DNA from: Clostridiales bacterium | GTDB taxonomy: Bacteria; Bacillota_A; Clostridia; Christensenellales; Aristaeellaceae | Length of the DNA stretch: 5,172 nt | Assembly: GCA_012514855.1 (NCBI GenBank) | Contig: JAAYZL010000091.1 | Span: forward strand, 1 to 5,172 | Reading direction: 5' to 3' | Part shown: positions 1 through 5,172 of the stretch, piece by piece | Layout of the letters: every line of letters begins with the position of its first letter | How positions within the stretch are numbered: the first letter of the stretch is position 1 | The notes under the pieces: generated by a model | The model's input: only the letters and a program-made list of their open reading frames with translations | Told to the model about the DNA's origin: nothing | The model's database searches: none | Program-made: the position numbers and the translations under genes

Positions 1-297
1 ATCTTGCAGCTGACCGACGACCATTCCCTGGGCCGCGAGCTCGGCACGCGCCACCGCGCCGCGATCGGCATCACCGAGTCGACCGACGCGGTCTCGCTGA
101 TCGTGTCCGAGGAGACCGGCATCATCTCGATGGCGCGCGACGGAAAGCTGACGCGCTATCTGGACACGAAGTCGCTGACGATTTTGCTGACCGAGCTCTT
201 CATGCCCGACGACCTGCCGCCCGCGTGGATGAGCGTGCGCTCGTCGCTGTTCGGCGCCCGGAGCTCCCGGCGAAAGGGGGATGGCGATGCACCGTAA
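1..297 (+). CDS. cdaA: Diadenylate cyclase CdaA, C-terminal part (5' end outside window)
   Basis: This is the last 98 codons of a diadenylate cyclase, the enzyme that joins two ATP molecules into the second messenger c-di-AMP. The reading frame is open from the first base, so the start, the expected N-terminal membrane helices and the DGA motif lie upstream. The DAC-domain signature LGTRHRAAIG is visible, with the RHR triplet encoded at 49-57; in this family it contacts the nucleotide. It is followed by the typical core-strand stretch VSLIVSEETGIISMARDGKL. The frame ends at TAA 295-297 after a short basic tail. The neighbouring YbbR-domain gene supports the membrane-bound CdaA type over DisA, because cdaA-cdaR is a standard Firmicute pair. 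The next gene overlaps the 3' end, which suggests translational coupling. The family call is firm. The CdaA subtype rests on context because the N-terminus is missing. Confidence 0.95.
   Translation: MLQLTDDHSLGRELGTRHRAAIGITESTDAVSLIVSEETGIISMARDGKLTRYLDTKSLTILLTELFMPDDLPPAWMSVRSSLFGARSSRRKGDGDAP
273..280 (+). promoter_or_regulatory. Ribosome binding site that decides the cdaR start
   Basis: AAAGGGGG matches AAAGGAGG with one mismatch. It directly abuts the ATG at 281 (zero spacing) but lies 6 nt before the second in-frame ATG at 287. The second ATG is therefore the better start. The site lies inside the end of cdaA. Confidence 0.6.
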
Positions 298-1582
298 GCT
301 GTTCGCGGCCCTCAAGAGGTTTTTGAAGTCCTTCTGGGGCGTCCTGTCGCACAACCTCGGGCTGAAGCTGTTGTCGCTTCTGTTCGCGGTGCTTATGTGG
401 AGCTACGTCGTGTCGTCGAACCCGTCGATCACGCGGCACAAATCGATCAGCGGCATCGACGCCTATGTGACGAACCAGTCGGTGCTCAACGAGGTCTACA
501 ATCTGGCGCTGGCGGAGGACCCGTCCGCGAAGCTCAACGACGTGTCCGTCCGGCTCGAGGTGCCGCAGGCGAGCTACGGTCTGGCGAACGCCGAAAACGT
601 GCAGGTGACGCTCGACCTCGCGAACGTCCGCGCGGCCGGAGCGCAGGAGGTTCCGCTGAAGGCGATGACCGCCTACGGCCGGGTCGTGCGCGCGATGCCG
701 GAGTCGATCACGCTGAACTTCGAGGCGCTCGACTCGCGCTCGGTTCCCGTCAACACGAAGTTCACCGGCGGAAAGCGCGACGACATGTGGTACAACGTCT
801 CGCGCCGGAACCCGGAGCAGCTCGTCATCAGCGGCGCGTCGAGCGTCGTGCAGTCGATCGCCTCGGCGTATGTCTACATCGACGTGACCGGGCGGGACGC
901 GTATTTCGTCACCGCCGGGCGCTTCGTGCTGTTGGACTACGAAGGCAACGAGATCTCGCAAAAGATGCTGAACCGCTCGTCGAGCTCGGTGACGGTCAGC
1001 GTCGACGTGTACCCGACGAAGGAGCTCCCGGTGTCCAACGAGATCGCGGACGCGGTCAAGGGGAGCGTCGCGGACGGCTTCGAGATCGCCGGCATCACGA
1101 TACAGCCCGAGACCGTCACCGTTGCGGCGGCGCCCGACGTCCTGGAGGGGCTGACGGAGCTCTTCGTCGAGCCGGTCGCGCTCAACGGCGCGCGCCAGAG
1201 CTTCTCGCAGCGCACGAAGATCTCGCGGCTGACCGACTTCAAATACGTCTCCCCCGAGCAGGTGTACGTGAACATCGCGATCGAGGAGGAGGTCGTGAAC
1301 GCGCTCTTGACCGACGTGCGCTTCACCTTCGTCGACAAGCCGGAGGACATGACCGTCAGCTGGCGGCGCGAGGAGTTCTCCGTGCGCGTGACGGGGCCGA
1401 AGACGAGCGTCGAGGCGCTCCGGCAGGCCGGCGTCAGCGCGGTCATCGATCTTTCCGGTCTCGCGGCGGGCGAGCACAAATTGCCGCTGACCGTGCAGGA
1501 GGACATGTACCCCGGGATCACCTTTGAATTCGAACCGGCAAACGTCAGCCTTACCTTGGACGCCGCGTCCAACGCCGACTGA
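287..1582 (+). CDS. cdaR: CdaR: YbbR-domain membrane protein, CdaA regulator
   Basis: A 431-aa protein with a short basic cytoplasmic N-terminus, one membrane helix at about residues 24-43 (LKLLSLLFAVLMW) and a long extracytoplasmic region. That region reads as four YbbR-like repeats, at about 48-148, 149-242, 243-334 and 335-427. Each carries a related strand-turn-helix-strand stretch: VRLEVPQASYGLANAENVQV, VISGASSVVQSIASAYVYID, VTVAAAPDVLEGL and VRVTGPKTSVEALRQAGVSA. In Firmicutes, CdaR binds and modulates the membrane cyclase CdaA; the regulatory sign differs between studies and species. The start at 287 is preferred over ATG 281 on RBS spacing, and it overlaps cdaA by 11 nt. The stop is TGA 1580-1582. 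Length and layout fit the family, and nothing looks broken. Only the exact start is uncertain. Confidence 0.92.
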   Translation: MHRKLFAALKRFLKSFWGVLSHNLGLKLLSLLFAVLMWSYVVSSNPSITRHKSISGIDAYVTNQSVLNEVYNLALAEDPSAKLNDVSVRLEVPQASYGLANAENVQVTLDLANVRAAGAQEVPLKAMTAYGRVVRAMPESITLNFEALDSRSVPVNTKFTGGKRDDMWYNVSRRNPEQLVISGASSVVQSIASAYVYIDVTGRDAYFVTAGRFVLLDYEGNEISQKMLNRSSSSVTVSVDVYPTKELPVSNEIADAVKGSVADGFEIAGITIQPETVTVAAAPDVLEGLTELFVEPVALNGARQSFSQRTKISRLTDFKYVSPEQVYVNIAIEEEVVNALLTDVRFTFVDKPEDMTVSWRREEFSVRVTGPKTSVEALRQAGVSAVIDLSGLAAGEHKLPLTVQEDMYPGITFEFEPANVSLTLDAASNAD

Positions 1583-1602
1583 CGGGAATACGGAGGACAC
1601 AG

Positions 1603-2340
1603 ATGTCGCATACGGGATACGCGGACGCAATCGTGAGCGGTATGCTCGGCTGGCTGAAGGGATTCGCGAGCTGGGTCTTGAAGCTGTTCAACCTCGCCGG
1701 CAGCGGCGGCATTTCCCCGCTCAAATGGCTGTCGGACAATTGGCTCAACATGCTGATTGTGCTCCTGGTGCTCGGCGTCGTGCTCGACTGGGTCGTCTGG
1801 CTGATCCGCTGGCGGCCGCACTGGGTGTGGTTCCGCAAAAAGCGCGTGATCGTCGACGACGAGGACTTCTTCGTCGGCGAGGACGTGCTCGAAGCGGGCA
1901 TGTACGACGAGAAGATCTTCGGCCGCGAGGCGCTCCGGCACGCGGTGCAGCCGGGCGCGCCGAAGGCGAAGAAGCCGAACACGATCGTGCGCCGCGAAGC
2001 GCCCAGGCCGCGCCCGGCCCCGGAGAGGCGCAGAGCCGAGGAGCCCGGAAGCCGCACGAAGCCGGTTCCGAAGGTCAAGTCCAAGCCGAAGCCGAGGCCC
2101 GCCGCCGCGACCGCCGCGAAGTCGTCGAAGCGGAGGCCCGCGCACAAGCCGGCCCCGAAGCGGGACATCTTCGAGGGCGACGTGTTCAGGCTCGAGCCGG
2201 GCGACGCGGACGCGCGCAAGCTCTGGGAGGACGACGTGTTCAACGTCAGCAACCTGCCCGCGGCGGGAAAGAAGAAGCGGCTGAGCGCGCTGATCGTGCG
2301 CGAGGAGGACCAGGATGACGACCCGTTCCGCATCGGCTGA
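1603..2340 (+). CDS. Unrecognised single-pass membrane protein with basic Pro-rich linker
   Basis: A 245-aa protein I do not recognise. GGAGGA at 1592-1597 sits 5 nt before ATG 1603, and cdaR ends 20 nt upstream, so it is likely in the same operon. Residues 8-30 could form an amphipathic helix (VSGMLGWLKGFASWVLKLF). One hydrophobic helix spans about 48-69 and is followed by RWRPHWVWFRKKR. By the positive-inside rule this puts the C-terminal 170 or so residues in the cytoplasm. Tryptophans cluster in and around the helix. The cytoplasmic part has an acidic patch (DDEDFF, 85-90), a low-complexity linker rich in Lys, Arg, Pro and Ala (about 112-187) that is probably disordered, and an acidic end. 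D-x-F occurs five times: 88-90, 188-190, 193-195, 211-213 and 240-242. No catalytic domain is visible. A scaffold or membrane anchor for a partner, perhaps the overlapping ATPase, is inference. The reading frame is sound because both neighbours and the RBS fit it. Confidence 0.8.
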   Translation: MSHTGYADAIVSGMLGWLKGFASWVLKLFNLAGSGGISPLKWLSDNWLNMLIVLLVLGVVLDWVVWLIRWRPHWVWFRKKRVIVDDEDFFVGEDVLEAGMYDEKIFGREALRHAVQPGAPKAKKPNTIVRREAPRPRPAPERRRAEEPGSRTKPVPKVKSKPKPRPAAATAAKSSKRRPAHKPAPKRDIFEGDVFRLEPGDADARKLWEDDVFNVSNLPAAGKKKRLSALIVREEDQDDDPFRIG

Positions 2341-3007
2341 CTGGCTGTTTGAGGGCCGCAGGATCAAGGTCGTCGTCGGCCACTACGGGAGCGGCAAGAC
2401 CGAGATTGCCGTCAACATGGCGCTGACGCTCGCGTCGCGCGCGCCCGCGATGCTGATCGACCTCGACATCGTCAACCCCTTTTTCCGAAGCGCCGAGGTG
2501 AAGCCCGTGCTGGAATCGCGCGGCGTCGAGGTCATCCACCCGACCTACGCGCTGACCGGCGTCGACATCCCGATCCTGCCGGCGGAGGTCGAGCGCGCGT
2601 TCACGACGGAGCGCTTCTCGGTGTTCGACGTCGGCGGCGACGACGACGGCGCGGCGGCGCTGGGGCGCTATTGCGCGCGGTTCGTTGCGTGCCCGGCGGA
2701 CGTCTACTTCGCGATCAACCCGTTCCGCCCGCGCTCGAGCGAGGTCTCGCAGGCGCTTGCGCTCATGGAAACGGTCGGGCGGCGCGCGAGGATTCCGGTC
2801 ACGGGGCTCGCGATCAACGCGAACCTCGGCTCCGAGACGCGGCCGGAGGAGCTCCTTTCGGGCCGCGCGTTCGTCGAGCGCGTCGCGAAGGAGAGCGGCG
2901 TGCCCGTCGCGTTCGAGGCGGGGCTGCCGGAGGCGCTCGAAGGCGTCCCCTTCAAATACCCGCGGCTTCCGATCGCACGCTATCTGAAGCCCGAGTGGAT
3001 GGACTGA
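2315..3007 (+). CDS. P-loop ATPase, MinD/ParA-like (SIMIBI class)
   Basis: A 230-aa cytoplasmic nucleotide-binding protein. Walker A is GHYGSGKT at residues 22-29 (2378-2401), after the strand RRIKVVV. A switch I-like segment, LIDLDIVNPFFRS, lies at 47-59. The Walker B/switch II strand FSVFDVGGDDDG at 101-112 contains DxxG (DVGG, 105-108). GLAINAN at 164-170 may contribute the Asn that reads the base in this class. The order of motifs fits the MinD/ParA/CobB-type fold. However, the signature lysine of the deviant Walker A (KGGxGKT) is absent: His23 and Tyr24 occupy the K-G positions. The start is ATG 2315, with GAGGAGG at 2302-2308 and 6-nt spacing, inside the preceding gene. The 26-nt overlap implies coupled translation. 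ATP binding is well supported. The biological role is unknown, and partitioning, cofactor maturation or a partner of the upstream membrane protein are all possible. Confidence 0.87.
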   Translation: MTTRSASADWLFEGRRIKVVVGHYGSGKTEIAVNMALTLASRAPAMLIDLDIVNPFFRSAEVKPVLESRGVEVIHPTYALTGVDIPILPAEVERAFTTERFSVFDVGGDDDGAAALGRYCARFVACPADVYFAINPFRPRSSEVSQALALMETVGRRARIPVTGLAINANLGSETRPEELLSGRAFVERVAKESGVPVAFEAGLPEALEGVPFKYPRLPIARYLKPEWMD

Positions 3008-3008
3008 C

Positions 3009-3033
3009 CGCGCGCCGGGCATGCCCGTGTGCG
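3009..3033 (+). promoter_or_regulatory. GC-rich hairpin between ATPase and alcohol dehydrogenase genes
   Basis: Starting 2 nt after the ATPase stop, 3009-3019 can pair with 3024-3033. This gives ten pairs, including two G-U, with a bulged C at 3015 and a CATG loop. Its core is the 12-nt perfect palindrome CGGGCATGCCCG (3016-3027). Only a poor T-containing stretch (TGTTGATAT) follows, so it is at best a weak terminator. It could instead be an mRNA-stabilising stem, an attenuator or a protein-binding palindrome. The structure is visible; its role is not. Confidence 0.4.
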
Positions 3034-3047
3034 CTGTTGATATGCTC

Positions 3048-3054
3048 AAGGAGG
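3048..3054 (+). promoter_or_regulatory. Ribosome binding site of the alcohol dehydrogenase gene
   Basis: AAGGAGG, a full consensus Shine-Dalgarno, lies 8 nt before ATG 3063. It rules out the longer in-frame start at ATG 3021, which falls inside the GC-rich palindrome and has no ribosome binding site. Confidence 0.85.
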
Positions 3055-3062
3055 AACAGACG

Positions 3063-4256
3063 ATGGTCAACTTCACGCGCTACCTTCCCACGCACTTCGT
3101 ATTCGGGCGCGGCGTCGAACAGCAGGCCGGCGCCGAAATCAAAAAGCTCGGGGGCACGAGGGTGCTCCTCCACTACGGCGGCGGCTCGGCGGTGCGCTCG
3201 GGCCTGATCGCGCGCGTCGAGAAGTCGCTCGCGGACGCGGGCCTTGCGCATGTGACGCTCGGCGGCGCGCTGCCGAACCCGCGCGACGCGAAGGTCTACG
3301 AGGGCATCGAGATGATCCGGCGCGAGGGCGTCGACTTCGTGCTCGCGGTCGGCGGCGGCTCCGCGATCGACTCTGCGAAGGCGATGGCCCACGGCGCGGT
3401 CTACGGCGGCGATTTCTGGGACTTCTTCTCGGGCAAGGCGGTGCCGGAGAGGACGATGCCGGTCGGCGTGGTGCTCACGATGTCCGCGGCGGGCAGCGAG
3501 TCCTCGAACAGCTGCGTCATCATGCAGGAATCGACGAAGACGAAGCGCGGCCTGCGCTCGGAGCTGAACCGCCCGGCGCTCGCGATCATGAACCCGGAAC
3601 TGACGATGACGCTCCCCCCCTACCAGATCGCCTGCGGCGCGACGGACATACTCGCGCACGTGATGGAGCGCTACTTCACGAACGAGCCCGACTGCGACCT
3701 GACCGACAGGCTGTGCGAGGCGACGATGATCTCGGTCGTCCGCGCGGCGCGGATCGCAATGAAGGACCCGGGCGACTACGGCGCGGCGGCGCAGTTGATG
3801 TGGGCCGGTACGATCGCCCACAACGAGACCGTCGGCGTCGGGCGCGTCGCGGACTTCGCCAGCCACCAGATCGAGCACGAGCTCTCGGCGGTGTACGACG
3901 TCGCCCACGGCGCGGGGCTCGCGGTCGTATTCCCGGCGTGGCTGCGCTTCATGCTCGAAAAGCCCGACAAGGTCATGCGCATCGCGCAGTTCGGCGTGCG
4001 CGTCTGGGGTTCGGAGATGGACTTCGAGCGCCCGGAACGCACGGCGCTTCTGGGCATCGAGGCGTACGAAAACTGGCTCAGGGAGATCGGCATGCCGCTC
4101 TCGTTCCGCGACCTCGGCGCGAAGCCGGAGGACATCCCCGCAATGGCCAAAAACGTCCGGCGCACGAACCCGGACGGGACGGTCGGGCAGTATTACAGGC
4201 TCAATACCGGGGATATCGAGAGGATATACGGGATCGCGGCGGAAAGAGAGGATTGA
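3063..4256 (+). CDS. Iron-containing alcohol dehydrogenase, butanol dehydrogenase / YqhD type
   Basis: A complete 397-aa group III alcohol dehydrogenase, a cytoplasmic enzyme that interconverts aldehydes or ketones and alcohols using NAD(P)H. The N-terminus VNFTRYLPTHFVFGRG is typical. The cofactor half has LLHYGGGSAVRSG at about 36-48 and VGGGSAIDSAKA at about 96-107. The C-terminal half carries the metal site: Asp195 and His199 in ATDILAH, His268 in ASHQIEH, and His282 in VAHGAG. This is the D-H-H-H set of the family, so the enzyme should be active. Length matches close homologues (about 385-400 aa). The start is ATG 3063, with AAGGAGG 8 nt upstream. The stop is TGA 4254-4256. In anaerobes these enzymes commonly reduce butyraldehyde, acetaldehyde or other aldehydes. 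The true substrate and the NADH/NADPH preference cannot be read from sequence. It follows the ATPase by 55 nt and may be transcribed with it, but no functional link is evident. Confidence 0.95.
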   Translation: MVNFTRYLPTHFVFGRGVEQQAGAEIKKLGGTRVLLHYGGGSAVRSGLIARVEKSLADAGLAHVTLGGALPNPRDAKVYEGIEMIRREGVDFVLAVGGGSAIDSAKAMAHGAVYGGDFWDFFSGKAVPERTMPVGVVLTMSAAGSESSNSCVIMQESTKTKRGLRSELNRPALAIMNPELTMTLPPYQIACGATDILAHVMERYFTNEPDCDLTDRLCEATMISVVRAARIAMKDPGDYGAAAQLMWAGTIAHNETVGVGRVADFASHQIEHELSAVYDVAHGAGLAVVFPAWLRFMLEKPDKVMRIAQFGVRVWGSEMDFERPERTALLGIEAYENWLREIGMPLSFRDLGAKPEDIPAMAKNVRRTNPDGTVGQYYRLNTGDIERIYGIAAERED

Positions 4257-4297
4257 ACGGGCGGGCGCTCCGGTGTGTTGGCGCAGTGCCGTCCATA

Positions 4298-4341
4298 GGC
4301 GAGGATCGCACCAAACGGAACAGGAGGTGCGCATCCTCGCC
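4298..4341. other. Bulged 15-bp hairpin in the convergent intergenic region
   Basis: GGCGAGGATCGCACC (4298-4312) pairs with GGTGCG (4326-4331) and ATCCTCGCC (4333-4341). One unpaired C lies at 4332 and a 13-nt loop between the arms. All 15 pairs are Watson-Crick. It begins 41 nt after the dehydrogenase stop and lies beyond the rRNA operon terminator. No T-run follows on either strand, so it is not a standard intrinsic terminator. It may mark the 3' end of the dehydrogenase mRNA. The remainder of 4257-4419 shows no gene. Confidence 0.55.
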
Positions 4342-4419
4342 TCGACATACTCGAGAAGAACAGCGAAACACCGGGGCAAAAAAGGGAACAAACGACCGGA
4401 ATTGTTGTGCGTAATGCAC

Positions 4420-4451
4420 AAAAAGCGAGACCCGCATTCGTGGGTCTCGCT

Positions 4452-4452
<1 letters not shown>
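4420..4452 (-). terminator. Intrinsic terminator of the rRNA-tRNA operon
   Basis: Read on the - strand, AAGCGAGACCC (4452-4442) and GGGTCTCGCTT (4433-4423) form a perfect 11-bp stem around an 8-nt loop. A T-tract, given by the A-run at 4420-4424, follows. The stem begins on the final A of the encoded CCA of tRNA-Asn, so transcription ends directly after the tRNA. The + strand has no T-run after the stem, so it should not act as an intrinsic terminator for the dehydrogenase gene. Confidence 0.88.
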
Positions 4453-4526
<74 letters not shown>

Positions 4527-4630
4527 ATATGGGTTGGGGGGGAAGATCCGGACCGGGTGCCGGTTCCTTGGCGGGCGTCCGGTTTTGCTCCGGCGCTTTT
4601 CCCTCGGGGTTCTTCGCCTCTTAAGGATGA

Positions 4631-4663
4631 GAGCGGGAAGGAGACCTTGTCTCTATCCCGCTC
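4631..4663 (-). other. Long hairpin in the 5S - tRNA-Asn spacer
   Basis: 4631-4638 (GAGCGGGA) pairs with 4656-4663 (TCCCGCTC). 4641-4645 (GAGAC) pairs with 4649-4653 (GTCTC) around a 3-nt loop. A G-U pair and an A-A mismatch separate the two stems. The hairpin starts 9 nt past the 3' end of 5S rRNA. No T-tract follows on either strand, so a processing stem or RNase III-type site is more likely than a terminator. Confidence 0.5.
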
Positions 4664-4672
4664 CCTGGTGGA

Positions 4673-4790
4673 TTCCGGCAACGACCTACTCTCCCGGGCC
4701 GTTTCCAGCCAAGTACCATCAGCGCGTGGAGGCTTAACTTCTGTGTTCGGTATGGGAACAGGTGGGGCCCTCCAGCCATTGTCACCGGAA
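4673..4790 (-). rRNA. rrf: 5S ribosomal RNA
   Basis: About 118 nt on the - strand. The terminal helix is visible: TTCCGGTGAC (4790-4781) with GTTGCCGGAA (4682-4673), ten pairs. The conserved interior CCCATACCGAACACAGAAGTTAAGC and the GATGGTA and GAGAGTAGG segments of bacterial 5S rRNA are present, here read in the reverse complement. It forms part of the large ribosomal subunit. It lies about 235 nt downstream of 23S rRNA in the same transcript. Ends are set from the helix and may be off by one or two bases. Confidence 0.97.
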
Positions 4791-5024
4791 ATTGTCTGCA
4801 GTTTTCAAGCTCGCGGATTGGGATTCAAAGGATCGCATGCGCGTCTCCGCTTTGCTCCCCGCCCTTTCAGGCATTTTCGCGCTCCCCGCACCTTCAAAAC
4901 CGCACAGGAAAAGTTTGACCACGCATCCCGTTCCCCACGGAGCCCGCTCCTTCGGCGAAACGCCGAAATCCGCAGCTCCCTTGGCTTCCGGAACACTCGC
5001 AAAGACATTCTTCAAACTTCTTTC
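4791..5024 (-). other. 23S-5S internal transcribed spacer
   Basis: About 234 nt with no tRNA and no credible coding region. It contains a tight hairpin, TTCGGCG-AAA-CGCCGAA (4951-4967, seven pairs). On the - strand it also carries a stretch reading TTTTCCTGTGCGGTTTTGAAGG (4912-4891), which resembles boxA-like or conserved spacer sequence of Firmicute rRNA operons as I remember them. A palindrome, CGCATGCG, lies at 4834-4841. The spacer is removed during rRNA processing. The right boundary depends on the approximate 23S end. Confidence 0.6.
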
Positions 5025-5172
5025 AGATCAAGCCCTCGACCGATTAGTATCATCAAGCTCCATGCGTTGCCGCACTTCCACCGATGACCTATCTACCTCA
5101 TCGTCTCTGAGGGGTCTTACCTGCTCTTAGCAGTGGCAGTCTTCTTCTTCAGGGGGGCTTCACGCTTAGATG
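5025..5172 (-). rRNA. rrl: 23S ribosomal RNA, 3' end (partial)
   Basis: The last 148 or so nt of 23S rRNA on the - strand, cut by the right window edge. Conserved 3'-terminal segments are recognisable in the reverse complement: CATCTAAGCGTGAAGCC at the edge (5172 leftwards), GGTGGAAGTGCGGCAACGCA, and the ending ACTAATCGGTCGAGGGCTTG (about 5050-5031). The mature 3' end normally falls a few bases beyond GGGCTTGA, so 5025 is approximate. It is the most upstream part of the - strand operon seen here; 16S rRNA is presumably further right. Confidence 0.96.

Noticed and set aside
200..1630. 476-codon open frame on the - strand opposite cdaR
   Set aside because: It is a shadow of cdaR in GC-rich DNA. 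The translation is Arg/Asp/His-rich with no recognisable motif, and the + strand gene has a membrane helix, YbbR repeats and operon context.
937..2367. 476-codon open frame on the - strand across cdaR and the membrane protein gene
   Set aside because: It runs across two well-supported + strand genes, is low in complexity and shows no domain. It is a composition artefact.
3021..3062. Upstream ATG at 3021 as start of the alcohol dehydrogenase
   Set aside because: It has no ribosome binding site and lies in a palindrome. The ATG at 3063 has AAGGAGG at ideal spacing and gives the family's usual N-terminus.
2952..4421. 489-codon open frame on the - strand opposite the alcohol dehydrogenase
   Set aside because: The + strand gene has complete metal and cofactor motifs. 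The opposite frame is rich in Arg and His with no family features.
4404..4424. Small hairpin TTGTGC-GTAAT-GCACAA as a terminator for the dehydrogenase gene
   Set aside because: It has only six pairs. On the + strand it is followed by A residues, not T, and on the - strand it lies beyond the rRNA terminator without its own T-tract.
4536..4542. Run of seven G residues (C-run on the transcribed strand) before tRNA-Asn
   Set aside because: It is a short homopolymer in a spacer. It could be a sequencing length error but carries no clear function.
4557..5130. Open frames across the 5S rRNA and spacers on both strands
   Set aside because: They overlap clear 5S and 23S rRNA and their processing spacers, so they are not genes.

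Overview
This GC-rich window (most third codon positions are G or C) has two opposed halves. It looks like a chromosomal piece of a Gram-positive, probably anaerobic Firmicute (Clostridia or a close relative). The clues are a cdaA-cdaR (c-di-AMP synthase and YbbR-domain) gene pair, strong AAGGAGG-type ribosome binding sites, and a butanol-dehydrogenase-type iron alcohol dehydrogenase. I cannot place the genus from sequence alone.

Left half (1-4256, + strand): a compact run of five genes. It opens with the 3' end of cdaA (diadenylate cyclase, RHR motif visible), overlapped by cdaR (one membrane helix and four YbbR-like repeats). Next comes an unrecognised 245-aa single-pass membrane protein with a basic, proline-rich linker and five D-x-F motifs. 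Its last 26 nt overlap a 230-aa P-loop ATPase of the MinD/ParA-like (SIMIBI) kind. After a 55-nt gap holding a GC-rich hairpin comes a 397-aa iron-dependent alcohol dehydrogenase with all four expected metal ligands. The tight spacing suggests that cdaA, cdaR, the membrane protein and the ATPase are co-transcribed. The dehydrogenase may be read through or separately controlled.

Right half (4420-5172, - strand): the distal end of a ribosomal RNA operon, read from the right edge leftwards. It contains the 3' end of 23S rRNA, a spacer of about 235 nt with no tRNA, 5S rRNA, a spacer of about 146 nt with a long hairpin, tRNA-Asn(GUU) with an encoded CCA, and an intrinsic terminator that starts on the last base of the CCA. 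The two halves converge on the intergenic region 4257-4419, which holds a bulged 15-bp hairpin without a U-tract.

The most interesting biology is the cdaR-linked pair of an uncharacterised membrane protein and an atypical P-loop ATPase, in the place where glmM often follows cdaA-cdaR in Firmicutes. A role tied to c-di-AMP or the cell envelope is inference from position only. I saw no mobile element, CRISPR array or defence system.
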